Assembly (NCBI GenBank): GCA_024228575.1
Contig: JAAETH010000525.1
Span: 1 to 35,256, forward strand
From: Actinomycetes bacterium
Lineage (GTDB): Bacteria > Actinomycetota > Acidimicrobiia > Acidimicrobiales > Poriferisodalaceae
Direction of reading: 5' to 3'
DNA length: 35,256 nucleotides
Position 1 is the first letter of the stretch. Every line of letters begins with the position of its first letter. A program made the translations under genes and the position numbers. The notes below the pieces were generated by a model, which saw nothing but the letters and a program-made list of their open reading frames with translations, was not told where the DNA came from and did not search any database. Of the stretch, positions 24,184 to 31,983 are shown piece after piece.

Positions 24184-24860
24184 ACGCCCCAGGTCCGATC
24201 CTCAACGCCGACGAGCGGTATCGTCTGTGGCGAATTGCGGCCCTGCCAGTCGCTCTGGCGGTCGCAGCGCTTGTCGGCCAGCTCTTCTTCGCAACATTGG
24301 CGACGAAGCTGCCGCTTCTTCTCATCGCCATGGCGCCGAGTGATGCCTTCCTGATCCTCACGGTTGGATCGGTTCCGACATGGGCGTTCTTCATCATCGG
24401 GTTCGCGAGGCTTGTAGGGCCCGACCCGTTCCTCTACCGACTCGGCTACGAGTTCGGCCCGGCCAGCCGCCGCTACATCGATGCCGAACTGGGGAGCCCG
24501 AACAAGATCACGGGTGCGATCGATGTGCTGCAACGATGGTTTCCCAGAATCGGCCTCGTGTTGCTCGTGATCCTCCCCAACTATCCGGTGTGCCTGTTGG
24601 CCGGTATGACCCGCATTCGCTTCTGGGTCTTCGCCGTTCTGAACGCAGCGGGCACAGCGGGTCGGCTGTGGATCATCTGGCATCTCGGCCGAATGGTCGA
24701 GGGCCCGATCGGCTCGATCCTCGACTTCCTCGGGCGATATCAGCTGCCGGCAATGATCGCCATGGCGGTGTTGATCGGCTTCCAGGTCGGCCGTGCGGAA
24801 CGAGACCCCGACGGTCAAGGTCTTCCGAAGGGTTCACCCGAGGCGGGCCTCGACAGCTGA
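24177..24860 (+). CDS. integral membrane protein, possibly DedA/VTT-like
   Basis: A 227-residue protein with hydrophobic helices at about 21-43, 59-79, 124-143, 149-170 and 190-204. The arrangement of a Pro-containing re-entrant-like segment (LLVILPNYPVCLLAGMTRI) followed by a helix with Gly and Trp (NAAGTAGRLWIIWHLG) resembles the DedA/SNARE-associated VTT family of lipid transporters, but the match is only by eye. The GTG start has no free ribosome-binding site and lies in the inverted repeat above. The 3' end overlaps the convergent kinase gene by 27 bases. Confidence 0.7.
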   Translation: MSDAPGPILNADERYRLWRIAALPVALAVAALVGQLFFATLATKLPLLLIAMAPSDAFLILTVGSVPTWAFFIIGFARLVGPDPFLYRLGYEFGPASRRYIDAELGSPNKITGAIDVLQRWFPRIGLVLLVILPNYPVCLLAGMTRIRFWVFAVLNAAGTAGRLWIIWHLGRMVEGPIGSILDFLGRYQLPAMIAMAVLIGFQVGRAERDPDGQGLPKGSPEAGLDS

Positions 24861-25688
24861 TCTCGACGGCAACGAGGGTTGGGCACCTTCGGACTCGACG
24901 GCCAGCGAGCCGGCAGCTGAGGCGAACCGGGCGGCGTCGACGGGTTCGCTGCCCTCGGCGAGGCTGACAGCGAGCGCTGCAACGAAACAATCGCCGGCCC
25001 CCGTGGGGTCGACCATGTCCGCCTCGAAGGGTTCAATTCTGGTGGCGTACCCGTTCTCTGAGACCACACAACCTTCGGCGCCGAGGGTGGTGACCACCAG
25101 GTCGGTGTCGACCGGCCCAATCGATGCGGCCTCTCCCCGGTTCACGACGAGGACATCGGTCAGCTCCAATACCGCAGCGGCGACCTCGTTGACCGGAGCG
25201 GGATTGAATACCACCAGGGTTCTGTGTTCTCTAGCGATCTGTGCGGCTCGCCGAGCTGCGGCGGCCGGAATCTCGCCCTGCAACAAGAGGACATCGGCGG
25301 CGGCGATCGAATCGCAGGCTGCGTTCGCAACATCCTCCCCAACGGTTCCATTCGCCCCGGCCACAACGATGATCGACACATCGGTCGGGTCGACGGTGAT
25401 GAGTGCGACACCGGTCGGGGTGTCGACCCTGTCGACCAGGGAATGGTCGATGCCCTCGGCATCGAGTCCGTCGAGCAGGAATGTTCCGCGAGCATCCGCG
25501 CCGACGGCGCCGACCATCGAGACATCGGCCTCGAGCCGGGCTGCAGCGACGGCCTGATTTGCCCCCTTGCCTCCGCGAAACTCGGCGATCCGGTCGCCGT
25601 GCAGGGTCTCGTCGGGGTTGGGACGCCTGGGCACCCAGACGGTGATGTCGTGGTTGAGAGATCCGACCACCACGACCCTTGCGGTCAT
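24834..25688 (-). CDS. rbsK: PfkB-family sugar kinase, ribokinase-like
   Basis: A 284-residue carbohydrate kinase. The first PfkB signature is visible as RGGKGANQAVAAARL, and the second, DPTGAGDCFVAAL, carries the catalytic Asp and the anion hole. The end (AAGSLAVESEGAQPSLPSR) matches ribokinases, so ribose is the best guess for the substrate; related nucleoside or sugar kinases cannot be excluded. The ATG at 25688 overlaps the dapB stop by 4 bases (ATGA), so it is coupled to lysine synthesis genes with no evident metabolic reason. A start 23 codons upstream lies in dapB and is rejected. Confidence 0.87.
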   Translation of the reverse strand: MTARVVVVGSLNHDITVWVPRRPNPDETLHGDRIAEFRGGKGANQAVAAARLEADVSMVGAVGADARGTFLLDGLDAEGIDHSLVDRVDTPTGVALITVDPTDVSIIVVAGANGTVGEDVANAACDSIAAADVLLLQGEIPAAAARRAAQIAREHRTLVVFNPAPVNEVAAAVLELTDVLVVNRGEAASIGPVDTDLVVTTLGAEGCVVSENGYATRIEPFEADMVDPTGAGDCFVAALAVSLAEGSEPVDAARFASAAGSLAVESEGAQPSLPSRSAVEARLG

Positions 25689-26440
25689 GTCCCTTTCAGC
25701 CCCAGGAACGAGTCGAGGCCGATGGTCAGGCCGCGATGATCGCCGATGACTCGACATGCGTGAATGATGCCGGGCATGAACGACGATCTGTCGTAGCTGT
25801 CGTGCCTGACGGTCAAGGTCTGACCGGCCGCACCGAGGATGACCTCTTGGTGTGCGAGCATGCCTCTCATACGAACCGAGTGAACCCTGATCGCGTCGGC
25901 GACCAATCCGCCCCTACAACCCGGAACCATCTCGTCGAGAGTTGGGTCGGCTGCCCAGTCCGGGCTTGCGGCTGCAATTCGATCGGCGGTGGTTCGAGAC
26001 GTGCCGGACGGGGCATCGATCTTGTTGTCATGGTGCAGTTCGATGATCTCGCAGGTGTCGAACCAGGGCGCTGCCAACTCGGCAAAACGCATCATCAACA
26101 CCGCTCCGATGGCGAAGTTGGGTGCGATCAGGCAGTTGCTGTCGACGAACTCGGATCTACAACGATCGATGTCATCCTCGGACAGACCCGTGGTACCAAC
26201 GACGGCGTGAACCCCATTTGCGGCGGCCCAAACGAGATTGGCCCTGGCGGCTTCGGCGACCGTCAAGTCGACCATGACGTCGACGGTCGATGCGTCGATC
26301 TGTTCGACCGAGTTGTGGGTGACGTCGCCGGTTCGATCGATCGTGGCCACCAGTTCGAGTCCGTCGGCTTCCTCGACCGCCGCACGGGCTGCAGAGCCCA
26401 TTCGGCCAGTCGCTCCAACCACAACGACCCCGATGGCCAC
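25685..26440 (-). CDS. dapB: 4-hydroxy-tetrahydrodipicolinate reductase
   Basis: Reduces the DapA product with NAD(P)H in the diaminopimelate/lysine pathway. The 251-residue protein has the Rossmann motif GATGRMG (9-15), the family VVGTTGL segment (80-86) and the catalytic region ELHHDNKIDAPSGT (134-147) with His136/His137 and Lys140. The GTG start has GAAGGGG 8 bases upstream. It follows pnp after 20 bases. In many actinobacteria an M16 peptidase gene lies between pnp and dapB; here it is missing. DapA is about 5 kb away behind inserted genes. Confidence 0.95.
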   Translation of the reverse strand: MAIGVVVVGATGRMGSAARAAVEEADGLELVATIDRTGDVTHNSVEQIDASTVDVMVDLTVAEAARANLVWAAANGVHAVVGTTGLSEDDIDRCRSEFVDSNCLIAPNFAIGAVLMMRFAELAAPWFDTCEIIELHHDNKIDAPSGTSRTTADRIAAASPDWAADPTLDEMVPGCRGGLVADAIRVHSVRMRGMLAHQEVILGAAGQTLTVRHDSYDRSSFMPGIIHACRVIGDHRGLTIGLDSFLGLKGT

Positions 26441-26460
26441 GATCGACGCCCCTTCGTCTC

Positions 26461-28851
26461 CTAGCGGCGCGAGCGGCTGCGCCGGCTGCGTCCACGGCCA
26501 CGACGTTCGCCACCACCGGGACCGGGGCCGAGCTCGCCGAACTTCTCGGCTGCCTTGGCATCGAAGGTGGCCTCGAAGGAGACCTCCTCACGATCGGCCG
26601 AGGAACTCACCTTCGGCGTATCGTCCGCGCTGTCATCGTCGTTGCCAGAGGCGTCGTCGGAACTCGACGACGATGCGGCGGGTGCATCGCCGGCGAGCGA
26701 CAACGACAGCTTGCCATTCGGGTCGATGTCGTCAACCTTGACCGGAACAACGTCACCCAGGTTGAGCACGTCCTCGACCTTGTCGATGCGCTTGCCGCCA
26801 CCGATCTTGGAGATGTGCAACAGGCCGTCGGTACCCGGAAGGATGTTGACGAATGCACCGAACTTGGTGATGTTCACCACGCGGCCGTCGTACACCTCGC
26901 CGACATTGGCCGTCGGCGGGTTGATGATCAGACGAACCTGGCGCTCGGCTTCCTCGACCGCAGCACGATCGGTCGAGCCGATGCTGACGACACCGACCTG
27001 GCCGTCGTCGTCGACATTGATGTCGGCACCGGTCTCTTCCTGAAGGGTGTTGATGACCTTGCCGCGCGGGCCGATGACCTCGCCGATCTTCTCGACGGGG
27101 ATCTCGAAGCTGACGATCTTCGGTGCGCTCGCACCAACATCTTCACGCGGTTCGGCGATTGCGCCGGCCATGACCTCGAGGATCTGCATTCGGGCTTCGC
27201 GTGCCTGCTGCAGCGCGTCGGTCAAGACGTCGGCGGGGATGCCATCGATCTTGGTGTCGAGCTGCAGAGCCGTGATGGCGTCGGCGGTACCCGCGACCTT
27301 GAAGTCCATGTCGCCGAAGGCGTCTTCGGCGCCGAGGATGTCGGTGAGGGTCGTGTACTTGCCATCGGAATAGACCAGGCCCATGGCGATGCCGGCGACC
27401 GGGGCCTTGATGGGCACACCTGCGTCCATCAGCGACAGGGTCGACGAGCACACAGATGCCATCGAGGTCGAGCCGTTGGAGGACAACACGTCGGACACCA
27501 GGCGAAGGGCGTACGGGAACTCTTCCTTCGACGGGATGACCGGCAGCAGGGCACGCTCGGCGAGGGCGCCGTGACCGATCTCGCGACGCTTCGGCCCACG
27601 CATGAACCCTGCCTCACCGGTCGAGAATGGCGGGAAGTTGTAGTGGTGCATGTAACGCTTGCGATCGCTGGGGTTCAGCGTATCGATGAGCTGCTCCATG
27701 CGACTCATGCCCAGCGTGGTGACGTTGAGGGCCTGGGTCTCACCGCGCTGGAACAGGCCAGAACCGTGAACGGTCGGCAGCAATCCAACCTCGGCGGACA
27801 GAGGGCGCACCTCGTTGGTTGCACGGCCATCGATGCGGAATCCGTCTTCGACGATGCGACGACGAACAACCTCCTTCGAGAGCGAGCGGATCGCCTGCCT
27901 GATCTGTTTGCCGGCATCGGCAACGTCGCCGAAGCGGTCGGCCAGCTCTGCTGCGAGTGCGTTCTTGAGCTCGCCTTCGGCCTCGCCGCGCTGGGCCTTG
28001 TCGGCGATGCTCATCACCTCGGACATGCGGTCGGCGCCGGCGTCACGCACGGCGTCCATGATCTCGTCTGAGTAGTCGTCGGAGCGAACCCAGTCCATCT
28101 CCGCCTTTTCGCCCACAGCGGCGCGAAGCGACTTCTGGAGTTCGATGACGTCGTCGATCCATGGCTTACATGCCTGAAGGCCGTCGGCCAGGACCTCTTC
28201 GGTGACCTTGGGAGCGCCGTCTGCGTAGAACTGGAACGCCTTCTCAGAGCCACCGGCCTCGACCATCATGACGGCAATGTCGCCGTTGTCGAGCTGACGG
28301 CCGGCCACGACCATCTCGAAGGTCGAGGCTTCGCCTTCCTCATAGGTTGGGAAAGGGATCCAGGTGCCTTCGGTCGAATATGCGATACGAACCGCTGCAA
28401 TCGGGGTCACAAACGGGATGTCGGAGATCCACAGGGCGGCCGACGCACCGTTCAGGGCGACCACGTCGTAGGGGTTCTCGCCATCGACGCCGAGGATGGT
28501 ACCGACGACGTGGGTGTCGTGGCGGTAGCCGTCCTTGAAGTTGGGGCGAAGCGGACGGTCGATGAGGCGACACGTCAAGATTGCATCCTCGGACGCACGA
28601 CCTTCACGCCGGAAGAACGAACCCGGGATACGACCCGCGGCGTACATGCGCTCTTCGATGTCGACGGTGAGGGGGAAGAAGTCGGCACCGTCGCGAGGCT
28701 TCGAGGAAGCCGTGGCGGTGACGAGGATTTGTGTTTCGCCGATCTTGGCGGTGACCGCTCCGTTGGCGAGGCCGGCAAGTTTGCCAGCCTCGAACGTGAA
28801 GGTCTTGTCGGTGCCACTGATCGGGCCCGACACGGAAATGGCTTCAGCCAT
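26461..28851 (-). CDS. pnp: polyribonucleotide nucleotidyltransferase (PNPase)
   Basis: A 3'-to-5' phosphorolytic exoribonuclease of 796 residues. It has two RNase PH domains (about 10-220 and 325-560), the second with the catalytic/metal acidic cluster DILGAEDAFGDMDFK (504-518). A KH domain follows (about 580-640, GPRG loop 594-597), then an S1 domain (about 650-720). A C-terminal extension is acidic/Ser-rich (ASSSSSDDAS) and ends in an Arg-rich RGRGRSRRSRSRR tail, probably an RNA-binding appendage. The ATG at 28851 has GGAG 5 bases upstream; a start 11 codons earlier is less likely. Three stem-loops in the leader point to RNase-dependent autoregulation. Confidence 0.96.
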   Translation of the reverse strand: MAEAISVSGPISGTDKTFTFEAGKLAGLANGAVTAKIGETQILVTATASSKPRDGADFFPLTVDIEERMYAAGRIPGSFFRREGRASEDAILTCRLIDRPLRPNFKDGYRHDTHVVGTILGVDGENPYDVVALNGASAALWISDIPFVTPIAAVRIAYSTEGTWIPFPTYEEGEASTFEMVVAGRQLDNGDIAVMMVEAGGSEKAFQFYADGAPKVTEEVLADGLQACKPWIDDVIELQKSLRAAVGEKAEMDWVRSDDYSDEIMDAVRDAGADRMSEVMSIADKAQRGEAEGELKNALAAELADRFGDVADAGKQIRQAIRSLSKEVVRRRIVEDGFRIDGRATNEVRPLSAEVGLLPTVHGSGLFQRGETQALNVTTLGMSRMEQLIDTLNPSDRKRYMHHYNFPPFSTGEAGFMRGPKRREIGHGALAERALLPVIPSKEEFPYALRLVSDVLSSNGSTSMASVCSSTLSLMDAGVPIKAPVAGIAMGLVYSDGKYTTLTDILGAEDAFGDMDFKVAGTADAITALQLDTKIDGIPADVLTDALQQAREARMQILEVMAGAIAEPREDVGASAPKIVSFEIPVEKIGEVIGPRGKVINTLQEETGADINVDDDGQVGVVSIGSTDRAAVEEAERQVRLIINPPTANVGEVYDGRVVNITKFGAFVNILPGTDGLLHISKIGGGKRIDKVEDVLNLGDVVPVKVDDIDPNGKLSLSLAGDAPAASSSSSDDASGNDDDSADDTPKVSSSADREEVSFEATFDAKAAEKFGELGPGPGGGERRGRGRSRRSRSRR

Positions 28852-28867
28852 TGTTTCTCCAATCGTT

Positions 28868-28886
28868 GGATGGGACCTTCCCATCC
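28868..28886 (-). promoter_or_regulatory. stem-loop just upstream of the pnp ribosome-binding site
   Basis: A perfect 8-bp inverted repeat, GGATGGGA / TCCCATCC, with a 3-base loop ends 17 bases before the pnp ATG, just upstream of its GGAG. It is well placed to control ribosome access or RNase entry. Confidence 0.55.
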
Positions 28887-28928
28887 GTTGTTTTCATCAG
28901 ATTTGGTGCGTCCAACAGAACCACAGAA

Positions 28929-28944
28929 CGCGCCTCTGGGCGCG
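28929..28944 (-). promoter_or_regulatory. stem-loop in the rpsO-pnp gap
   Basis: CGCGCC / GGCGCG with a 4-base loop (CAGA on the RNA), followed on the minus strand by TTCTGTGGTTCTG. A weak terminator or processing stem. Confidence 0.45.
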
Positions 28945-28963
28945 GACGGTCTGGGAAGCAGAA

Positions 28964-28987
28964 ACGAGCGGCCCAAGGGCCGCCCGT
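28964..28987 (-). terminator. stem-loop after rpsO, possible attenuator or processing site
   Basis: A 10-bp stem with one mismatch (minus strand ACGGGCGGCC, loop CTTG, GGCCGCTCGT), followed by TTCTGCTTCC. It starts 13 bases after the rpsO stop. The tail is only moderately T-rich, so a partial terminator or RNase III-type site between rpsO and pnp is more likely than full termination. Confidence 0.5.
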
Positions 28988-29000
28988 TGTAGTGAGTGTG

Positions 29001-29258
29001 TCAGCGACGAAGACCGAGCTTGCCGATGAGCGCCCTATAGCGCTCTATGTCGTTGTCGCGAAGGTAATCGAGAAGACGGCGACGACGGCCGACCAGCATC
29101 AACAGGCCACGACGGCCGTGGTGGTCCTTCTTGTGGACCTTGAAGTGTTCGGTCAGGTGTTCGATGCGATCGGTGAGCAATGCGATCTGCACCTCGGGCG
29201 AACCCGTGTCTGACTCGTGCAGGCGGTGTTCGGAGATTGTCGACGTCTTGTCAGGCAT
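29001..29258 (-). CDS. rpsO: 30S ribosomal protein S15
   Basis: An 85-residue primary 16S rRNA-binding protein of the small-subunit platform. It shows the complete family pattern: [19 protein letters not shown], [16 protein letters not shown] and [13 protein letters not shown], ending LIGKLGLRR. The ATG at 29258 is chosen from the family N-terminus; an upstream in-frame extension is not family-like. It lies between ribF and pnp, the classical rpsO-pnp order. A likely promoter and a roughly 95-base leader with a stem-loop precede it, which allows S15 autoregulation. Confidence 0.97.
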   Translation of the reverse strand: MPDKTSTISEHRLHESDTGSPEVQIALLTDRIEHLTEHFKVHKKDHHGRRGLLMLVGRRRRLLDYLRDNDIERYRALIGKLGLRR

Positions 29259-29319
29259 GTGAAGCAGAACCTCTGGGGGCGATACGGCCGCCGTCCCGGT
29301 GAATTTGGAACGGGTGGGT

Positions 29320-29349
29320 GTGCGTGATGCCGTCCGGGCCCTCACACAC
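29320..29349 (-). promoter_or_regulatory. stem-loop in the rpsO leader
   Basis: On the minus strand GTGTGTGA pairs with TCACGCAC (8 bp with one G-U pair), then a small internal loop, then GCC/GGC around CGGAC. It lies in the untranslated leader about 60 bases before the rpsO ATG. S15 represses its own mRNA in several bacteria through unrelated leader structures, so this is a candidate target. Confidence 0.4.
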
Positions 29350-29360
29350 GCAACTGGCAT

Positions 29361-29388
29361 ACTCTACCAGCAACGAGGCGATATTCAA
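29361..29388 (-). promoter_or_regulatory. candidate promoter for rpsO-pnp
   Basis: On the minus strand TTGAAT (29388-29383) and TAGAGT (29366-29361) are separated by 16 bases, a reasonable housekeeping sigma-factor promoter. It lies just after the ribF stop and gives a leader of about 95 bases for rpsO. Confidence 0.45.
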
Positions 29389-29404
29389 TCGGTTCTTCGG
29401 GGGG

Positions 29405-30346
29405 TCAGCCGAGTGCGGCCAGAGCGGCCTCGATGTCTTTCTCGAGTTGAGCCTTCAGGCTGTGGATACCGTCGAAACGAATCTCGCCCCTCAGGTGCCG
29501 CAAGAACCGGATCTTGGCCTGCTCGTCGTACAGGTCACCCCGAAATCCGATGAGATGGGCCTCGAGGAGCGGGCGGTCTACGAACTCGTAGAACGTCGGA
29601 CGCCGGCCGATGTTGACCGCCGCCTTGTGCGTCGATCCGTCGGGTCGCTCATAGATTGCGGCGTAGACACCCTCGGCCGGAAGCTGGGTTCGATCCTCGG
29701 TGGGAATGTTGGCGGTCGGAAAGCCGATGGTCCGGCCCCGGCGATCGCCATGACCAACCGCTCCGCGGATCTCATATGGACGACCGAGGAGACGCTGGGC
29801 CTTCTGCACATCGCCGTGGGCCAGAGCCGTGCGCACGGCGGTCGACGAGATGACCTCCCCCTCGGAGGTGGCCTGCTTGACCAGGGGCAGGCCGAGCACA
29901 TCAAAACCGTGCTGTTCTCCCATCGAGGTGAGGGTGGCGACATTGCCACCACGACCCCGGCCGAAATGGAAGTCGGCTCCGACCACGACGGCCCTGACAT
30001 TCAGGCAATCGATCAGAACCTGATCTACGAAATCGGGTGCGGCAACCGCGGCTTGTCGTTCGTCGAAGCTCACGACGACCACATAGTCGACGCCCGTGTC
30101 GGCCAGCAGCTCGAGTTTCTGGTCGAGATCGCTCAGCTCGAGTGGTGCCGATTCGGGACGAACCACCGTCGCCGGGTGCACATCGAAGGTGACCACGGCA
30201 GTTCGTGCGTTGAGCTCGGCCGCGATGCGGTGCATCTCGGACACGACGGCTCTGTGACCGCGGTGAACCCCGTCGTATTGGCCGATTGTGACGACACATC
30301 CCCGGTCTGGCCTGGGACACCAGTCGATGTCTCTGATGACTTCCAC
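29405..30346 (-). CDS. ribF: bifunctional riboflavin kinase / FAD synthetase
   Basis: Converts riboflavin to FMN and FMN to FAD. The 313-residue protein has the N-terminal nucleotidyltransferase domain with VTIGQYDGVHRGHRAV (the family GxFDGVHxGH with Tyr for Phe) and the later SSTAVRTAL segment. The C-terminal flavokinase domain has RPYEIRGAVGHGDRRGRTIGFPTANI. The GTG at 30346 has no strong ribosome-binding site. It sits 41 bases after truB, in the conserved truB-ribF-rpsO order. Confidence 0.95.
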   Translation of the reverse strand: MEVIRDIDWCPRPDRGCVVTIGQYDGVHRGHRAVVSEMHRIAAELNARTAVVTFDVHPATVVRPESAPLELSDLDQKLELLADTGVDYVVVVSFDERQAAVAAPDFVDQVLIDCLNVRAVVVGADFHFGRGRGGNVATLTSMGEQHGFDVLGLPLVKQATSEGEVISSTAVRTALAHGDVQKAQRLLGRPYEIRGAVGHGDRRGRTIGFPTANIPTEDRTQLPAEGVYAAIYERPDGSTHKAAVNIGRRPTFYEFVDRPLLEAHLIGFRGDLYDEQAKIRFLRHLRGEIRFDGIHSLKAQLEKDIEAALAALG

Positions 30347-30387
30347 GGCGGACCAAGCTAGCGGTTGAGAACGGTGCTGACGCCCGT

Positions 30388-31263
30388 TCAGTGGGCTGGT
30401 GGCAACACGACGCCGGGAGCGACACGACCCCGATCGTCTCGTTCGTGAACCGCCAGGAGATTGCCGGCCAGGCCGAAGACACCCCAGGGTCCGTCACCTT
30501 CGGGAGCGGTGGACAGTGCCGCTCCGTGACCGATCCGAACCGCCTCATCGTCGTCGACCACCACCGAGGGGTGGTCCCGAACTGCCGCCTCGACCGCGAG
30601 GAGGCTCAGGTCGCCGAGCAGCGACGCATCGTCAGCGCTGAACGAACCCATCGCCGTGCGTCTCAGCTCGCGCAGATGGGCCCCACCCCCGAGTAGTTCA
30701 CCAAGATCGGCGGCGAGAACCCGAACATAGGTACCGGAACCGCACCGAACGGTCGCCCGGTAGACCAACGGGGTGTCGGTTGGTTCCACCTCAAACGACA
30801 TGACCTCGACGCGGCGCGCCTTGCGCTCGACCTCTATGCCCTCCCGAGCCAGCTCGTGAAGCCGCCGACCATCGACCTTCACCGCCGACACCATCGGTGG
30901 AACCTGCATGATCGATCCGGTCAACTTCGCCGCCGACTCGACGACCTGAGCCGGCTCGATCGACGACATGTCGAAATGGGCGGCGACCTCGCCCGAATCG
31001 TCGAGGGTCGACGTTGCGGTTCCCAATACGATTTCGGTCGTGTAGGTCTTTGGCAACACCGTCATGAAACGCAACAGCCGGGTGGCGCGCCCGACCCCGA
31101 GCAGCAACAACCCCGTGGCGTCGGGATCGAGGGTGCCGCTGTGGCCGATTCGTCGTTCACCCAGCTCGCGCCGCGCAGCGCTGACGACGTCGTGGCTGGT
31201 GACGCCGGCAGGTTTGTCGACCGCAACGACACCGTGAACCTTGCTGGGTCGCCGTCTGGCCAT
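30388..31263 (-). CDS. truB: tRNA pseudouridine-55 synthase
   Basis: Makes pseudouridine 55 in the T-loop of tRNAs. The 291-residue protein starts RRPSKVHGVVAVDKPAGVTSHDV, has catalytic Asp46 in HSGTLDPDATGLL, the YTTEIVLG strand, and QVPPMVSAVKVDGRRLHELAR. The ATG at 31263 follows the rbfA stop after one base (TGACATG), suggesting translational coupling. In many actinobacteria a DHH-type phosphoesterase gene lies between rbfA and truB; it is absent here. Confidence 0.95.
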   Translation of the reverse strand: MARRRPSKVHGVVAVDKPAGVTSHDVVSAARRELGERRIGHSGTLDPDATGLLLLGVGRATRLLRFMTVLPKTYTTEIVLGTATSTLDDSGEVAAHFDMSSIEPAQVVESAAKLTGSIMQVPPMVSAVKVDGRRLHELAREGIEVERKARRVEVMSFEVEPTDTPLVYRATVRCGSGTYVRVLAADLGELLGGGAHLRELRRTAMGSFSADDASLLGDLSLLAVEAAVRDHPSVVVDDDEAVRIGHGAALSTAPEGDGPWGVFGLAGNLLAVHERDDRGRVAPGVVLPPAH

Positions 31264-31264
31264 G

Positions 31265-31633
31265 TCAGTCCTCGGCGGGCGGAACGTTGAGGTTCCCCAG
31301 AATCTCTTCGATCCTGTTGCCCGACGCGATCGAGGCGTCGACCTCGAACTCGAGTCGCGGAGTGCGCCGGATGCGCGCCTGATCACCAACGGCCTTGCGA
31401 AGGCGGCCGGAATGATGGTTCAACCCAGCATCGGCTCCGCCGGTATCGTCGGCGTCGAAGTAGACGACCGCCTTCTCGAGCTCGTTGTCGACATCAACTC
31501 CGGTGATGGCGACGCCGAACAATCGGTCGTCGTCAATCCGATCGACCTCCGAAGCGATGATTTCGCGGATGAGCTCCCCGACCCTGGCCGATCTCGGGAA
31601 TTCGCGCTTTGAGCCTCTGGCAGGCATCGTCAT
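31265..31633 (-). CDS. rbfA: 30S ribosome-binding factor A
   Basis: A 122-residue KH-type factor for late 30S maturation and 16S 5'-end processing. Typical parts are RVGELIREIIASEV, GVAITGVDVDNELEKAVVYFD and RKAVGDQARIRRTPRLEFEVD, ending with the ILGNL helix. Two ATGs are possible (31633 and 31627); AAGGA spacing is 4 or 10 bases. It lies 42 bases after ylxP. Confidence 0.94.
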   Translation of the reverse strand: MTMPARGSKREFPRSARVGELIREIIASEVDRIDDDRLFGVAITGVDVDNELEKAVVYFDADDTGGADAGLNHHSGRLRKAVGDQARIRRTPRLEFEVDASIASGNRIEEILGNLNVPPAED

Positions 31634-31675
31634 CAGTCCTTGCTGTCTGGGTTATCGGGTTGTCTGGATCGCCGA

Positions 31676-31972
31676 TCAGTCGATCTCGAGCCAATGGCGA
31701 TCAGCCGAAATCACCTCGACGTCTGGACGTGACCACACGAACCGCTCGACCTTATCCATCGCCTCGGTGGCGCCGGTTGCGTCGACGCTCACAACAGCAA
31801 CCCCGATGCCTGCTCGCTGCCACAGGTCGTGATGATCGGTCTCTGCGACCGACACCTGCTGGCGATGCCTGATCCCATCGATGACGGGACGAAGTGTCGC
31901 CCGCTTCTCCTTCAACGAAGCACATCCTGGGAGCTTCAGATCGATCGACATTGCGAGCGCGTACATCGGCAT
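31676..31972 (-). CDS. ylxP: DUF503 / YlxP-like protein
   Basis: A 98-residue protein of the YlxP (DUF503) family, found between infB and rbfA in many Gram-positive bacteria and thought to help ribosome assembly. LPGCASLKEKRATLRPVIDGIRH is the family signature, followed by AETDHHDLWQRAGIGVAVVS. The ATG at 31972 is 11 bases after the infB stop; further in-frame Met codons at 31966 and 31954 are possible. Confidence 0.88.
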   Translation of the reverse strand: MPMYALAMSIDLKLPGCASLKEKRATLRPVIDGIRHRQQVSVAETDHHDLWQRAGIGVAVVSVDATGATEAMDKVERFVWSRPDVEVISADRHWLEID

Positions 31973-31983
31973 CACGAACCGTG

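Noticed and set aside
26815-28071. 418-codon plus-strand open frame opposite pnp
   Set aside because: Antisense to the conserved PNPase domains; no recognisable protein pattern.
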